From Candidatus Hydrogenedentota bacterium (GTDB lineage Bacteria; Hydrogenedentota; Hydrogenedentia; Hydrogenedentales; SLHB01): DNA of 64,000 nucleotides. The position numbers were made by a program, and so were the translations under genes. The DNA lies in NCBI GenBank assembly GCA_013359265.1, contig JABWCD010000022.1:1-64000 (forward strand). Reading direction: 5' to 3'. Below are positions 36,713 to 44,719 of the stretch, one piece after another (position 1 is the stretch's first letter; each line of letters starts with the position of its first letter). Under the pieces are notes generated by a model. That model searched no databases. It saw nothing but the letters and a program-made list of their open reading frames with translations, and had not been told where the DNA came from.

Positions 36713-37630
36713 GTGGCCAAAATTCTCATCGTCGACGACGACCCCACTACAAGTCAGGTTGTGTCGGAGCATTTGGGCCGCAACGGTCACGTTTGCACGG
36801 TACACCGGTCGGGCAAAAAGGTCGTGGAAACGCTCCAGTCCGACCGGCACGACCTCATTGTGCTTGACGTGATGCTGCCCCACGTATCGGGGTTCGAAAT
36901 CTGCCGCCGTGTGCGCCGCGATCCCGATCTGTACACGACACCCATCCTCATCATGTCCGCCATGAGCAACGAGGAAGAAATCGTCCACGGATTGTCGCAG
37001 GGTGCGGACGACTTTGTCTCGAAACCGTTCGACATAACGAATTTTCTGCAGCGTATCGAGTCGCTGCTGCGAACGAGTTCGGCGGGAACGGCAATGGACG
37101 ATTTAACGTCGCTGCCAAGCGCGGAGGCGACGAAACGGGAATTGCAGCGGCGCGTGAGCACGCGGGAAAACTTTTGCGTGGCGCACTGCGAGTTACTGAA
37201 TCTGCGCGAGTTCGGGCGGAAGTACGGCAACGAAGGGCGCAATAAGGCGGTGCGCCATCTTGGCCGCGCGCTGGACCAGTGCGCACAGGAACTCGTGAAA
37301 GGTGTCGCGTACGTCGGGCACATGGGCGGCGGCCACTTTATGGTTATGATGCCCGGAAAACACATGCGCGCCTATTGCCCGTGGGTGCGCAAGGTTTGGG
37401 CTGCGCACCTTGGCAAGCTTTATCACGCCGTAACCGGCAACGAGCGGCCGCCGGATCTTGCCGCGGGCAAGGAAAAGGCGCTCGATGTGCTTTTTTGTGT
37501 GGCGAATTGCGACAACAAGGAAACGGTATCGCCGCAAAACCTCTTTGAATTGCTTTCCCGCCTTCGGTCCATGGCGCTGAATTCGAAGCAGGGCGGCGTG
37601 TTTGCCGATCGCCGCGGCCCCACCGCGTAA
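36713..37630 (+). CDS. Response regulator with a degenerate GGDEF-like output domain
   Basis: 305 residues from a GTG start at 36713. The receiver (1-120) is complete: D-D-D near 8-10, phospho-acceptor D52 in L-I-V-L-D-V-M-L-P, and the conserved K in V-S-K-P-F. After a short linker, residues about 125-300 have the length and pattern of a GGDEF domain (L-T-S-L-P...N-L-R-E-F-G-R-K-Y-G). The active-site half-site, however, reads M-G-G-G-H-F instead of G-G-D/E-E-F, so diguanylate cyclase activity is unlikely. It may sense rather than make cyclic di-GMP, or act through protein contact. It lies between tRNA-Leu and tRNA-Phe, with no kinase next to it. Confidence 0.85.
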   Translation: MAKILIVDDDPTTSQVVSEHLGRNGHVCTVHRSGKKVVETLQSDRHDLIVLDVMLPHVSGFEICRRVRRDPDLYTTPILIMSAMSNEEEIVHGLSQGADDFVSKPFDITNFLQRIESLLRTSSAGTAMDDLTSLPSAEATKRELQRRVSTRENFCVAHCELLNLREFGRKYGNEGRNKAVRHLGRALDQCAQELVKGVAYVGHMGGGHFMVMMPGKHMRAYCPWVRKVWAAHLGKLYHAVTGNERPPDLAAGKEKALDVLFCVANCDNKETVSPQNLFELLSRLRSMALNSKQGGVFADRRGPTA

Positions 37631-37661
37631 CCCGTTACGCCACACTAGGCTTGCGCAGTGC

Positions 37662-37690
37662 TTGACTTGCCCGCGTGCGTTTCGTATTCT
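37662..37690 (+). promoter_or_regulatory. Sigma-70 promoter of the tRNA-Phe/tRNA-Thr pair
   Basis: TTGACT (37662-37667), 17-base spacer, TATTCT (37685-37690). The tRNA-Phe starts 15 bases after the -10. Confidence 0.75.
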
Positions 37691-37704
37691 CTTACTTTGT
37701 GCGT

Positions 37705-37780
<76 letters not shown>

Positions 37781-37788
37781 TTTTATAG

Positions 37789-37864
37789 GCTGGATTAGCT
37801 CAGTCGGTAGAGCGCATCACTCGTAATGATGAGGTCCGGGGTTCGATTCCCCGATCCAGCTCCA
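37789..37864 (+). tRNA. tRNA-Thr (CGT)
   Basis: Acceptor GCTGGAT pairs with ATCCAGC; anticodon stem CATCA/TGATG with loop CT-CGT-AA, reading the ACG threonine codon; T arm CGGGGTTCGATTCCCCG; encoded CCA. It follows tRNA-Phe by eight bases, so the two are one transcript. Confidence 0.94.
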
Positions 37865-38007
37865 CTGTTCAACTTAGTAGCAGCGTTGGGCGAACGGGAC
37901 CAGGGGTTCTTCGCGGAAGGAATCGTGGCCGTAGCGGTCGGATGTGGACCGCACGGTTCCTGCGTTGGATTTCTTACTGCCGTCGTCTCGCAGGTGATGC
38001 CGCATTT

Positions 38008-38586
38008 ATGGAAATCAAACAGTCGTTCAGCACCTCTGAAGTCGCCAAATACTGTCACGTCACTGCCGACACCATTCGCAAATGGGCCGAGGCCGGCAGG
38101 ATCACCGTTTTCAAGACGCCGGGCGGGCACCGGCGCATTCGCAGGGAGGACCTCGTCCAATTCCTCCGCGAGAACAGCATCCCCGTTCATGGTGACTTGA
38201 ATGCCGCCGGCGTCCGGATACTTCTCATCGATCCGGAGCGGACGGTCGCGCAGGTCGTGAAGCGGCTGTTGGAACGCGCACGCTCGCCATTCCACGTTGA
38301 AACGGCGTTTGACGCCTTCGATGCCGGGCGTTTGGTGGCGTCGTTTGCGCCCGATGTCATCTTCCTGGACCTCCGGCTTGGGGGCATCGATCCGCTTGAG
38401 GTGATTCGCCGGGTCAAGGACATCCCGGAGATTTCGGGCGCGCGCATCGTTGGCGTGGCCGCGGCGGAGGACAAGGAACTTGCGAACCGTGCGATCGAGC
38501 ACGGAGCGGCTGCGACGTTGACCAAGCCGTTCACGCCGGACGATCTGCGGCGGGCACTGGCGAAAGTCGGGGTGGAAGTCAGCTAA
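38008..38586 (+). CDS. Excisionase/MerR-type DNA-binding domain fused to a receiver domain
   Basis: 192 residues from ATG 38008; the frame upstream is untidy. Residues 6-58 are a helix-turn-helix of the excisionase/MerR type (F-S-T-S-E-V-A-K-Y-C-H-V-T-A-D-T-I-R-K-W, then G-G-H-R-R-I-R-R-E-D-L). Residues about 70-190 resemble a receiver domain (I-L-L-I-D-P-E-R-T-V; V-I-F-L-D-L-R-L-G-G-I-D; T-L-T-K-P-F). The phospho-acceptor Asp is kept (F-L-D-L-R), and one acidic residue of the usual D-D pair is replaced (I-D-P). The order DNA-binding then receiver is inverted relative to most response regulators. It is likely a transcription regulator; no kinase adjoins it. Confidence 0.85.
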   Translation: MEIKQSFSTSEVAKYCHVTADTIRKWAEAGRITVFKTPGGHRRIRREDLVQFLRENSIPVHGDLNAAGVRILLIDPERTVAQVVKRLLERARSPFHVETAFDAFDAGRLVASFAPDVIFLDLRLGGIDPLEVIRRVKDIPEISGARIVGVAAAEDKELANRAIEHGAAATLTKPFTPDDLRRALAKVGVEVS

Positions 38587-38635
38587 CCGTCTTATGCACA
38601 ACGGATTGGGTCAGCGCGGGCAAAATGTCTAAATC

Positions 38636-38664
38636 TTGACTTGGCGATCCCCTTGTGCTAGACT
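38636..38664 (+). promoter_or_regulatory. Sigma-70 promoter of the tiny membrane-peptide gene
   Basis: TTGACT (38636-38641), exactly 17 bases, TAGACT (38659-38664). It is 50 bases after the excisionase-receiver stop and about 59 bases before the tiny ORF. Confidence 0.75.
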
Positions 38665-38722
38665 TTCTTCAGCCTCTAAGCCAAAGGGGCCAAACGACAA
38701 ACGCGAAAGGAGGACGTTGGTT

Positions 38723-38824
38723 ATGTTTCTGTTGTGGCTTCTCTTGTGGCCGTTCCTGATTTTCTGGGTGCTCGTCGGTGGCGGTCTCAGCTTTCCGAAT
38801 GGTATCGACGGTAACGGTTGGTAA
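38723..38824 (+). CDS. Tiny membrane protein, 33 residues
   Basis: ATG 38723 follows a textbook AAAGGAGG (38706-38713) with nine bases of spacing and ends at TAA 38824. The peptide starts M-F-L-L-W-L-L-L-W-P-F-L-I-F-W-V-L-V, one very hydrophobic, tryptophan-rich membrane helix, then a short polar tail ending N-G-I-D-G-N-G-W. It has its own promoter and a terminator 50 bases on, so it forms a complete unit of about 240 bases. Small one-helix proteins often tune a larger membrane complex or act as toxic peptides. I do not recognise this one and no partner is evident. Confidence 0.75.
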   Translation: MFLLWLLLWPFLIFWVLVGGGLSFPNGIDGNGW

Positions 38825-38873
38825 TAAGTTGACCCTCTGAGTTTTTTGACGATTACGACCTGTTGAGGCGGGC

Positions 38874-38907
38874 GTGGCAGAGCCATGGCCGCCTTTTTTT
38901 GTTTTTC
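38874..38907 (+). terminator. Intrinsic terminator after the tiny membrane-peptide gene
   Basis: GGCGGGCGTGGC and GCCATGGCCGCC form a stem with one mismatch and one G-U pair around AGA, followed directly by TTTTTTTGTTTTT. It ends at the stop of the convergent lutB-lutA gene. Confidence 0.88.
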
Positions 38908-41019
38908 TTACCCGAGCAATGCGAGCGGATGTATAACGGGGAGTCCTGTGCCTTCCGCGAGTTGAATCGCGCACACACTGCTCTCCGTGACGATAGCCTC
39001 GGCATTCGATGCATTGAACAAGGCAAATAGCGGCTTCCCCACAGTCATCGAGAGTTCGTAGCCCAGGGCGCCGCCCTTCAGGCCGAATGTGCCGCCCATG
39101 CCACAGCAGGTGCCGGTTTCCACCAGTTCAACCGTTGCACCACGTTTTCGCAGCCATTCCATCGCGCCGTGGCCCGATCCTAACGGGCGTTGATGACAGG
39201 AGACGTGAAAGGCATACCGCCTGCCGGACAAATGCGAAGACGCGGCGCCGGCTTCCGATTCGATCGTCAGTAGGTACTCGAAAATCTCGTGCGTCGCCGA
39301 CGCGACTCTTTGCGACTTCCTGCTCTTTTGCAGCAATTTAGGATACGAGACCTTGAGCGCATACGCCGCGGTCGGTTCGGTTGCGACGATGTCGTAACCC
39401 TGCTCCGCATACGGCGCAAGCCGCGCGACGTTGTACGCGGCGGTCTCGCGGGCGCGATCGAGGTCGCCATACGCGATGTATGGGTAACCGCTCGAGCGTT
39501 GTTCCGGCACGATTACGTCGCAGCCGGCATCTTCCAGCGCGCTCACCGCGGCCATTCCGAGTTCGGGCGCGTTGTAGTTCGCGTAGACGTCGACGAAGAA
39601 GGCGACCTTGTGCTTGGCGTCACGCGTGGTGGATATGTGCCGGGCGAACCGTTTCATAAACGTGTCGCGCTTGAATTCCGGGAGCGCGCGCTTCGAGCAA
39701 ATTCCGGAGACCCTTTCCATGATGCCGCGAACCGCTTTGCTCTTCATCACGACATTGGCGACGGGGGCGACGGCGCTGGCCAGCCTCGCCGCATTGTCCG
39801 CACCCATCATGACGCGATCGACGCGCGGGCGCCCGTGCGTTTTCGCGTCGCGGTGTTTGACCTCGGCGATCATCATCGGCATGTCGATCTGCGCGGGGCA
39901 GATCTCCTTGCACAGCCCGCAGGAGATGCACAAGGACGCAAAGTCGCCCGCCTTTTCGAGTCCGTGCACTTCGGCGGTCCACGGAATGCCAATTGGGCCG
40001 GGATAGATATAGCCAAACGTGTGGCCGCCCACGACGCCGTACGTGGGACAGACGTTCATGCACGCGCCGCAACGTATGCAGTTGAGCGATTCGCGCATAG
40101 CCGGATCGTCGCGCATCCGCGCGCGGCCGTTATCGAGAATTACGATGTGTGATTCGCGCGGCGCGCGGCCGTCGCCTTTGCCCAAGGGCGAACGCCCGGC
40201 CATCCAGGTGACGTACGTCGTTGGCAGTTGGCCTGACGCGCTGACGGGGTGCGCCAACACCATCAGCATCGCGTCCTCGACCGTCTCGACGATCTTTTCC
40301 ATGCCCATCACGCAAACGTGGCAATCGCCGATGCTCGATACGAGGCGCGCATTGCCTTCGTTTGTCTCGATGACGATCGCGCCGTTCTCGGCGACGCCTA
40401 TATTTGCGCCGGTCATGCCGATATCGGCTTCGAGAAAGATCGGGCGCAGGTACGCCTGAACCACTTTCATGATCGACGGGATGTCGCTGCTGACGGGTTT
40501 GCCGGTCGCCTTCGCGAAGATTTCCGCGACGTCCTCGGCCATTTTGTGTACGGAAGGAAACACGAGGTGGTAGGGCTTCTCGTTCACCAATTGAATGATC
40601 AACTCGCCCAAGTCGGTCTCGATAACTTTCAGACCCGCTTCAATCAAGGGATGATTGATCTCGATTTCCTCGGTTGTCAGCGATTTCGATTTCGCGACGG
40701 TCTTCGCGCCGCGGTCCTTCGCCAGACGCAGGACATAGTCGATCGCCGCCGCGCCGTCCTTCGCGAGGAACACATTCGCGCCGCGTTTGCGCGTGTTTTC
40801 GATGAAGCGATCGAGCAACTCCGGCTGCCGATCGATGCAGCGGTCCTTGGTTTTTTTTACTTCGTCCCGGAACGCAGCGCCACCCGGCAACAAAGCCAGC
40901 GCTTCCGCGCGCTTGTCGCGACCGCGCTGCATGCAGCGCATCAATGCTTGGCTGTGCTTGGGATGTTCGATGGACTCGCGAATGCGGGAGAAGAGTCGTT
41001 CGTAACGGGCCGTTGCCAT
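38908..41019 (-). CDS. LutB-like iron-sulfur protein fused to a LutA-like CCG domain
   Basis: 703 residues from ATG 41019. The first 300 residues are a LUD domain (A-K-S-K-S-L-T-T-E-E-I; G-M-T-G-A-N-I-G-V-A-E-N-G). Two 4Fe-4S ferredoxin motifs follow, C-I-R-C-G-A-C-M-N-V-C-P and C-I-S-C-G-L-C-K-E-I-C-P. The last 240 residues are a CCG-type module as in LutA/GlpC: the second half is complete (H-V-S-C-H...G-T-C-C-G-M-G-G-T-F-G), but the first half reads Q-R-S-S-G-Y where Q-x-C-C-G is expected, and its later Cys is Ala. LutABC oxidise L-lactate with electron transfer through Fe-S clusters. A LutB-LutA fusion with a half-degenerate CCG pair is unusual. lutC lies 650 bp away beyond a TA pair. Confidence 0.88.
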   Translation of the reverse strand: MATARYERLFSRIRESIEHPKHSQALMRCMQRGRDKRAEALALLPGGAAFRDEVKKTKDRCIDRQPELLDRFIENTRKRGANVFLAKDGAAAIDYVLRLAKDRGAKTVAKSKSLTTEEIEINHPLIEAGLKVIETDLGELIIQLVNEKPYHLVFPSVHKMAEDVAEIFAKATGKPVSSDIPSIMKVVQAYLRPIFLEADIGMTGANIGVAENGAIVIETNEGNARLVSSIGDCHVCVMGMEKIVETVEDAMLMVLAHPVSASGQLPTTYVTWMAGRSPLGKGDGRAPRESHIVILDNGRARMRDDPAMRESLNCIRCGACMNVCPTYGVVGGHTFGYIYPGPIGIPWTAEVHGLEKAGDFASLCISCGLCKEICPAQIDMPMMIAEVKHRDAKTHGRPRVDRVMMGADNAARLASAVAPVANVVMKSKAVRGIMERVSGICSKRALPEFKRDTFMKRFARHISTTRDAKHKVAFFVDVYANYNAPELGMAAVSALEDAGCDVIVPEQRSSGYPYIAYGDLDRARETAAYNVARLAPYAEQGYDIVATEPTAAYALKVSYPKLLQKSRKSQRVASATHEIFEYLLTIESEAGAASSHLSGRRYAFHVSCHQRPLGSGHGAMEWLRKRGATVELVETGTCCGMGGTFGLKGGALGYELSMTVGKPLFALFNASNAEAIVTESSVCAIQLAEGTGLPVIHPLALLG

Positions 41020-41099
41020 GCTATACTCCGTGTTACGGAAGCGAACCGGGCACAAGCGCCCGCAACCCAAAGCATAATGCTATTCGCGTCCGCAACGCC

Positions 41100-41330
41100 A
41101 TGAAGGAATTTCGCACTACGCTCGATGATCGCTCCGCCCGCAAAGTCACCCGCGCCGCCAAGCGCATGGGGGTGACAGTTCCGGAGTATCTTCGCAATCT
41201 GATCAAGCGGGCGCACACCGAGACAAAGAAGGAGCAGTTGGAACGGATCGACCGTGAAGGGTATCTCCGTTTCCCAGTCACGCCGGACGAGTTCCCGTTT
41301 GCGGAAAAAGATCGAGTATGGCCTGAGTGA
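41100..41330 (+). CDS. Small antitoxin-like protein of a MazF-type pair
   Basis: 76 residues from ATG 41100. The start M-K-E-F-R-T-T-L-D-D-R-S-A-R-K-V-T-R-A-A-K-R-M-G-V-T-V-P-E-Y-L-R-N-L resembles a ribbon-helix-helix or short helical antitoxin DNA-binding head. The last third is acidic (P-V-T-P-D-E-F-P-F-A-E-K-D) and probably wraps the toxin. Its stop overlaps the start of the toxin gene by four bases, as in type II antitoxin-toxin operons. It points away from lutB-lutA, with only 80 bases between the two starts. Family placement is uncertain. Confidence 0.72.
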   Translation: MKEFRTTLDDRSARKVTRAAKRMGVTVPEYLRNLIKRAHTETKKEQLERIDREGYLRFPVTPDEFPFAEKDRVWPE

Positions 41331-41656
41331 TCGAGCGAGGAAAAATTCGCTGGTACCGGTTTGACCCGCCGGATAAGAGACGACCCGTATTGGTTCTCAC
41401 TCGCAACTCGGCAATTCCTTATCTCCATTCCGTAACCGTCGCTCCAATTACGTCTACCATTCGGGGGGTGCCTTCGGAAGTCGCGCTTGGGCCAGGCGAT
41501 GGTATGACGAGCCCATGCGCAATTAATCTTCACAACCTACAGACCGTTCCTAAGCGAGAGATCGGAGCACGAATCACACAATTATCCGAGGCCAAGCTAC
41601 AGGAAGTATTCACTTCAATTTCATTTGCTCTCGGATACTCCGACCAATTCGATTGA
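41327..41656 (+). CDS. MazF/PemK-family endoribonuclease toxin
   Basis: 109 residues. The PemK/MazF barrel is recognisable from R-G-K-I-R-W-Y-R-F, R-P-V-L-V-L-T-R-N-S, V-T-V-A-P-I-T-S-T-I-R and the closing segment N-L-H-N-L-Q-T-V-P-K. MazF toxins cut single-stranded mRNA at short motifs and are blocked by a cognate antitoxin, here encoded just upstream with a 4-base overlap. The conserved Arg and Thr/Ser of the active site region are present. It converges on lutC. Confidence 0.88.
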   Translation: MIERGKIRWYRFDPPDKRRPVLVLTRNSAIPYLHSVTVAPITSTIRGVPSEVALGPGDGMTSPCAINLHNLQTVPKREIGARITQLSEAKLQEVFTSISFALGYSDQFD

Positions 41657-41667
41657 AGCATTGCACA

Positions 41668-42237
41668 TTAATCCAGCACAACGATCGCGTGCGCGGACTC
41701 GGGGCCATGCACACCCAACGTCAGCTTTAGCTCAATATCTCCGGTCCGGCTGGGACCGGAAAGAAAGCTCACGACGCAATTTGCCGGGTTCGCTTCGAAC
41801 AGTGCGCGGATGCGCGGCGCCGCTTCGTCGTACCGTTCGAGCAGGTCAGTTGCGCGCACGACGCCAATGTGGACTCGCGGCAACGCTGAAACCAGCCGCG
41901 TTGCGTCGTCTGTCGCGATCTCGACCAGGGTGCCGGTCTGCGCGATGCCGAACGCGATGCCCGTGACGCCGACTTGGGCTTGATCGATCAGACCCGGCAA
42001 AGCGCCGGAGTCAAACGGCTCTGTCAGCACCCGCACGTTCGGGCCAAGCGCCCCCGCAATTGCGCTCGACATGCCGTCCACCAGGTTCGCCAGCGCCACG
42101 CACGTTGCGCCTCGCTCTTCGACTATCGCATGCACGAGACCCGGGACGTCGTCCGCCGACCGCGCGACGTGCGCCACCCCCGCAACCCGTTGGTACGCCG
42201 TTGTGAACCGTTCGACCACGGCCGGACTGAACTCCAT
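41668..42237 (-). CDS. lutC: LutC-like LUD-domain protein
   Basis: 189 residues. The LUD domain is shown by G-V-T-G-I-A-F-G-I-A-Q-T-G-T-L-V-E, S-A-L-P-R-V-H-I-G-V-V and the end F-L-S-G-P-S-R-T-G-D-I-E-L-K-L-T-L-G-V-H-G-P, the typical LutC C-terminus. LutC acts with LutA and LutB in lactate oxidation. It would be expected directly beside lutB; here the MazF-type pair intervenes on the other strand, so the two lut genes must be transcribed separately. Confidence 0.9.
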   Translation of the reverse strand: MEFSPAVVERFTTAYQRVAGVAHVARSADDVPGLVHAIVEERGATCVALANLVDGMSSAIAGALGPNVRVLTEPFDSGALPGLIDQAQVGVTGIAFGIAQTGTLVEIATDDATRLVSALPRVHIGVVRATDLLERYDEAAPRIRALFEANPANCVVSFLSGPSRTGDIELKLTLGVHGPESAHAIVVLD

Positions 42238-42382
42238 ATGTTCCCCCGCTAACCCTCACCCATCGGACTTCGACGATCGCGAAGCACAACGCCGAAAACC
42301 GAATGGCATCGGGTACAACGCCCACGCGCCATTCTCTATACTTGCTGTCACGTTGGCAAATCACCGCGGAGGTCCGGCATCC

Positions 42383-43141
42383 GTGCGATTGTTGCGCAGC
42401 ATTGTTCGAGTCACGGTTGCCGTAGTCATCGTTCTCTTTACAATTGCCATCGTATATCAATACGGACGGACCATCTGGGTGCCGGCATATCTCAAACTCA
42501 TGGGCAAGCGCACGGTCGCAGACGTCGTCAAACAATACGGCCCAGCCGCACGGGAACGGCTGCGCTCGCGGTTTGACGCCGCTGATTGCCTGTTCCCGCC
42601 GGCACGGATTGCTTTACTCGCGTTCAAGGATTCGCGGCGCGTTGAACTCTACGCCGAAAACGACGGACGGTGGTCGTTCATTCGCGACTACCCCATTGTC
42701 GCCGCGAGCGGTAACGCTGGCCCAAAACTGCGCGAGGGAGACCGACAAGTCCCAGAAGGCATCTACGCGATCGACGGACTTAACCCGAACAGCGCATTTC
42801 ACCTGTCCATGAAGGTCAACTACCCCAACGAATTCGATCGCGCCATGGCCGGCGCCGACGGCCGGACCGATCTCGGCGGCGATATCTTCATCCACGGACG
42901 CGACGCGTCCATCGGCTGCCTCGCCATGGGCGACGCAGCCATCGAGGAACTGTTCACCCTCGCCGCTGAAGTTGGCATCGAGAATTCTCGTGTTGTCATC
43001 GCTCCAACGGACCTTCGGACACAAACGCCCGAGCGCTATGACGCGCAGCCGGTCTGGCTTCCCGAACTCTACGCGAACGTGCGCGCCGAACTTCAGCGGT
43101 ACCCGCCGGCTGCTCCCATTCATCTGGTTACCGACTCCTGA
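42383..43141 (+). CDS. YafK-like L,D-transpeptidase
   Basis: 252 residues from GTG 42383 (GGAGG upstream); longer frames upstream overlap lutC antisense. An N-terminal signal anchor (V-R-V-T-V-A-V-V-I-V-L-F-T-I-A-I-V) leads to the periplasmic catalytic domain. The active-site motif is I-H-G-R-D-A-S-I-G-C-L-A-M-G-D, with the His and the nucleophile Cys. YafK/DpaA enzymes cut or form 3-3 links between peptidoglycan and lipoprotein-bound peptides. The usual domain length is kept. The gene starts a repeat-rich segment to its right. Confidence 0.9.
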   Translation: MRLLRSIVRVTVAVVIVLFTIAIVYQYGRTIWVPAYLKLMGKRTVADVVKQYGPAARERLRSRFDAADCLFPPARIALLAFKDSRRVELYAENDGRWSFIRDYPIVAASGNAGPKLREGDRQVPEGIYAIDGLNPNSAFHLSMKVNYPNEFDRAMAGADGRTDLGGDIFIHGRDASIGCLAMGDAAIEELFTLAAEVGIENSRVVIAPTDLRTQTPERYDAQPVWLPELYANVRAELQRYPPAAPIHLVTDS

Positions 43142-43721
43142 CTCCTATCATCCGCTTCCAGTCTCCCGACTCCAACGCCCTACTTATTAGCCCATCGTGT
43201 TGCACTCGGAACGGGGAAATGTCATCCACGGACCACATGGATCTCACGGATCGGTTCGAGGAACCGGATGTAGTGAGGGGGGTGTAACGAAGTGAATTTG
43301 ACGATACAAGGGGGTGATTTGCTTGACGAAGTTGGCGAACAATTGCGAACTTCAATAAATATTCTGTGCGGTTTGGCGTATTGGTCAGTTCTGATCGCGT
43401 TTTGGATCTGCTCGGGGATGCGTTCATGATATTCATGTTCGGTACGCTGCTCCTTTGGTGTAATGCTTCGCGCAATGGGAGACTTGGTTGGCTCAGAGCC
43501 GCAGTTCCGCGATGGGTTCGTGCACGTCATTCATTTCTACGCGCGACGTGTTGCACTCGGGACGGGAAAACGGCAACTGCGAATCACGCGGATCACACGG
43601 TTCGGTTTGAGGAATGGCTTTGCGGCGACGGCGCGAGGCGATGGATGCGATTTCGGGAACGAGGGGTAATTGATTGACAAAGCGTTCTTCAAGTTTATTT
43701 GAGACAGCACGTTACGCAATT

Positions 43722-43768
43722 GGGAGGGAATTCAGAGGGAATTCAGGGAATTCAGACCACGAATTAAG
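43722..43768. repeat. GAATTCAGG repeat, left flank of the RAYT remnant
   Basis: GAATTCAGAGGGAATTCAG then GGAATTCAGACCACGAATTA. It resembles 1901-1952 and is inverted relative to 44021-44048. Confidence 0.7.
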
Positions 43769-43821
43769 TTCATATCAACCGCTCGTCGCCGTTCCCCGTA
43801 GCGTCGCTGTGTGGAGGCAGC

Positions 43822-43983
43822 TTGGGCCCACATCGCCAACCCGTAGCGTTCGGTATACCGTCGGAGAAAGCGCAGGTACGCGCGGCGGTCGTCGTCGGAG
43901 TAACACACGTCCGCGCAGGGGTTGCCCCGTTTCGTGACATGATGGGCAAACCCCAGCACCACAACGCGTGCGACTCGGCTCAC
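43822..43983 (-). pseudogene. RAYT transposase, N-terminal remnant
   Basis: The first 54 residues on the minus strand from 43983 match the head of REP-associated transposases: R-V-V-V-L-G-F-A-H-H-V-T-K-R-G-N, D-D-D-R-R-A-Y-L-R-F-L and Y-G-L-A-M-W-A. The next segment should be Y-x-L-M-P-N-H-V-H, which carries the catalytic HUH pair, but the reading turns into unrelated sequence and a flanking repeat. The element is therefore broken and cannot be active. The flanking inverted repeats (43722-43768 and 44021-44048) are the probable cognate REP. Confidence 0.8.
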
Positions 43984-44020
43984 GAGCGTAAAGATACCTT
44001 GCGTCAGCCAGAGTGAGCAA

Positions 44021-44048
44021 CGTAATTCGTAGTCCCTGAATTACCCCT
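44021..44048. repeat. GAATTCAGG repeat, right flank of the RAYT remnant, inverted
   Basis: Reverse complement reads ACAGGGGTAATTCAGGGACT followed by ACGAATTACG. This matches the 3' part of 1901-1952. Confidence 0.7.
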
Positions 44049-44227
44049 GTTCGCGGAGTACTCGTTGCGATGCATGGCTTCAGCCAAACGAATGCAGATT
44101 CATGGACCGAATGGACGGGATATACGAGATGGACGGCAGCCAGGACGAACGCCGACAATCGACTCTTGAAAAGTTCTGCTTTGGTCTACCAAGGACTCGG
44201 GTCGCCGCCATATGCGACGTGTTCAAA

Positions 44228-44314
44228 CGAAGCCAAATATTCGATTACGATTACGAGTCGTCATGAACAGAGTTTTGCCAGAGATTATGAAAATTTGAGC
44301 GGTGCGCTTTCAGC
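44228..44314 (+). repeat. GATTACGA dispersed repeat
   Basis: 87 bp about 85 percent identical (by eye) to 55164-55250. Shared blocks include CGATTACGATTACGAGTCGT plus CATGAACAG, and later TTGAGCGG-GCGCTTTCAG. Confidence 0.8.
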
Positions 44315-44412
44315 GCGCGGTGATAGGGGCGTGGACATTTTCCAGGGGCGATGCCCCTGGCTAGGGTTGCGTTGCGCCTTCGGCGCGCGGGACAATTTGT
44401 GCATTTTCGGAT

Positions 44413-44670
44413 TAGCACGATTACGAGCATGAGTACGAGCATGAGCATGAGCACGAGCACGAAGCACGAGCACGAGCACGAGTACGATTACGAGCACGAG
44501 CATGAGTACGAGCACGAGTACGATTACGATTACGAGCACGAAGCACGAGCACGGGCGCGAAGCACGAGCACGAGCACGGGCGCGAAGCACGAGCACGAGC
44601 ACGGGCGCGAAGCACGAGCACGAGCACGAGTACGAGCACGATTACGAGTACGAGCACGAGCACGAGCACG
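44413..44670. repeat. CACGAG/TACGAG simple-sequence array
   Basis: About 258 bp of degenerate hexamers (GAGCAC, GAGTAC, GAGCAT, GATTAC). All frames are open as a consequence of the 6-base period, so ORFs through it are not evidence of coding. A short similar array lies at 49942-49995. Confidence 0.9.
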
Positions 44671-44719
44671 GCAAATAGTGCGGATTTCAAAGTCACGACA
44701 CTAGTGGAGGTACTCTGTC

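Larger units (their letters stand above)
43142..44719. other. Gene-poor, repeat-rich gap
   Basis: About 1.6 kb. It contains a second RAYT remnant (43822-43983) with repeats on both sides, a GATTACGA repeat copy (44228-44314), strong hairpins at 44342-44360 (CCAGGGGC-GAT-GCCCCTGG) and 44374-44390, and a CACGAG array (44413-44670). No other convincing gene is seen. Confidence 0.65.

Noticed and set aside
44413-44670. Possible CRISPR array
   Set aside because: Hexamer simple repeat without distinct spacers of constant length, and no cas genes.
44351-44704. 117-residue protein of His-Glu/Arg-Ala-type repeats
   Set aside because: Produced by the CACGAG hexamer array; all frames are open on both strands and no start signal is seen.
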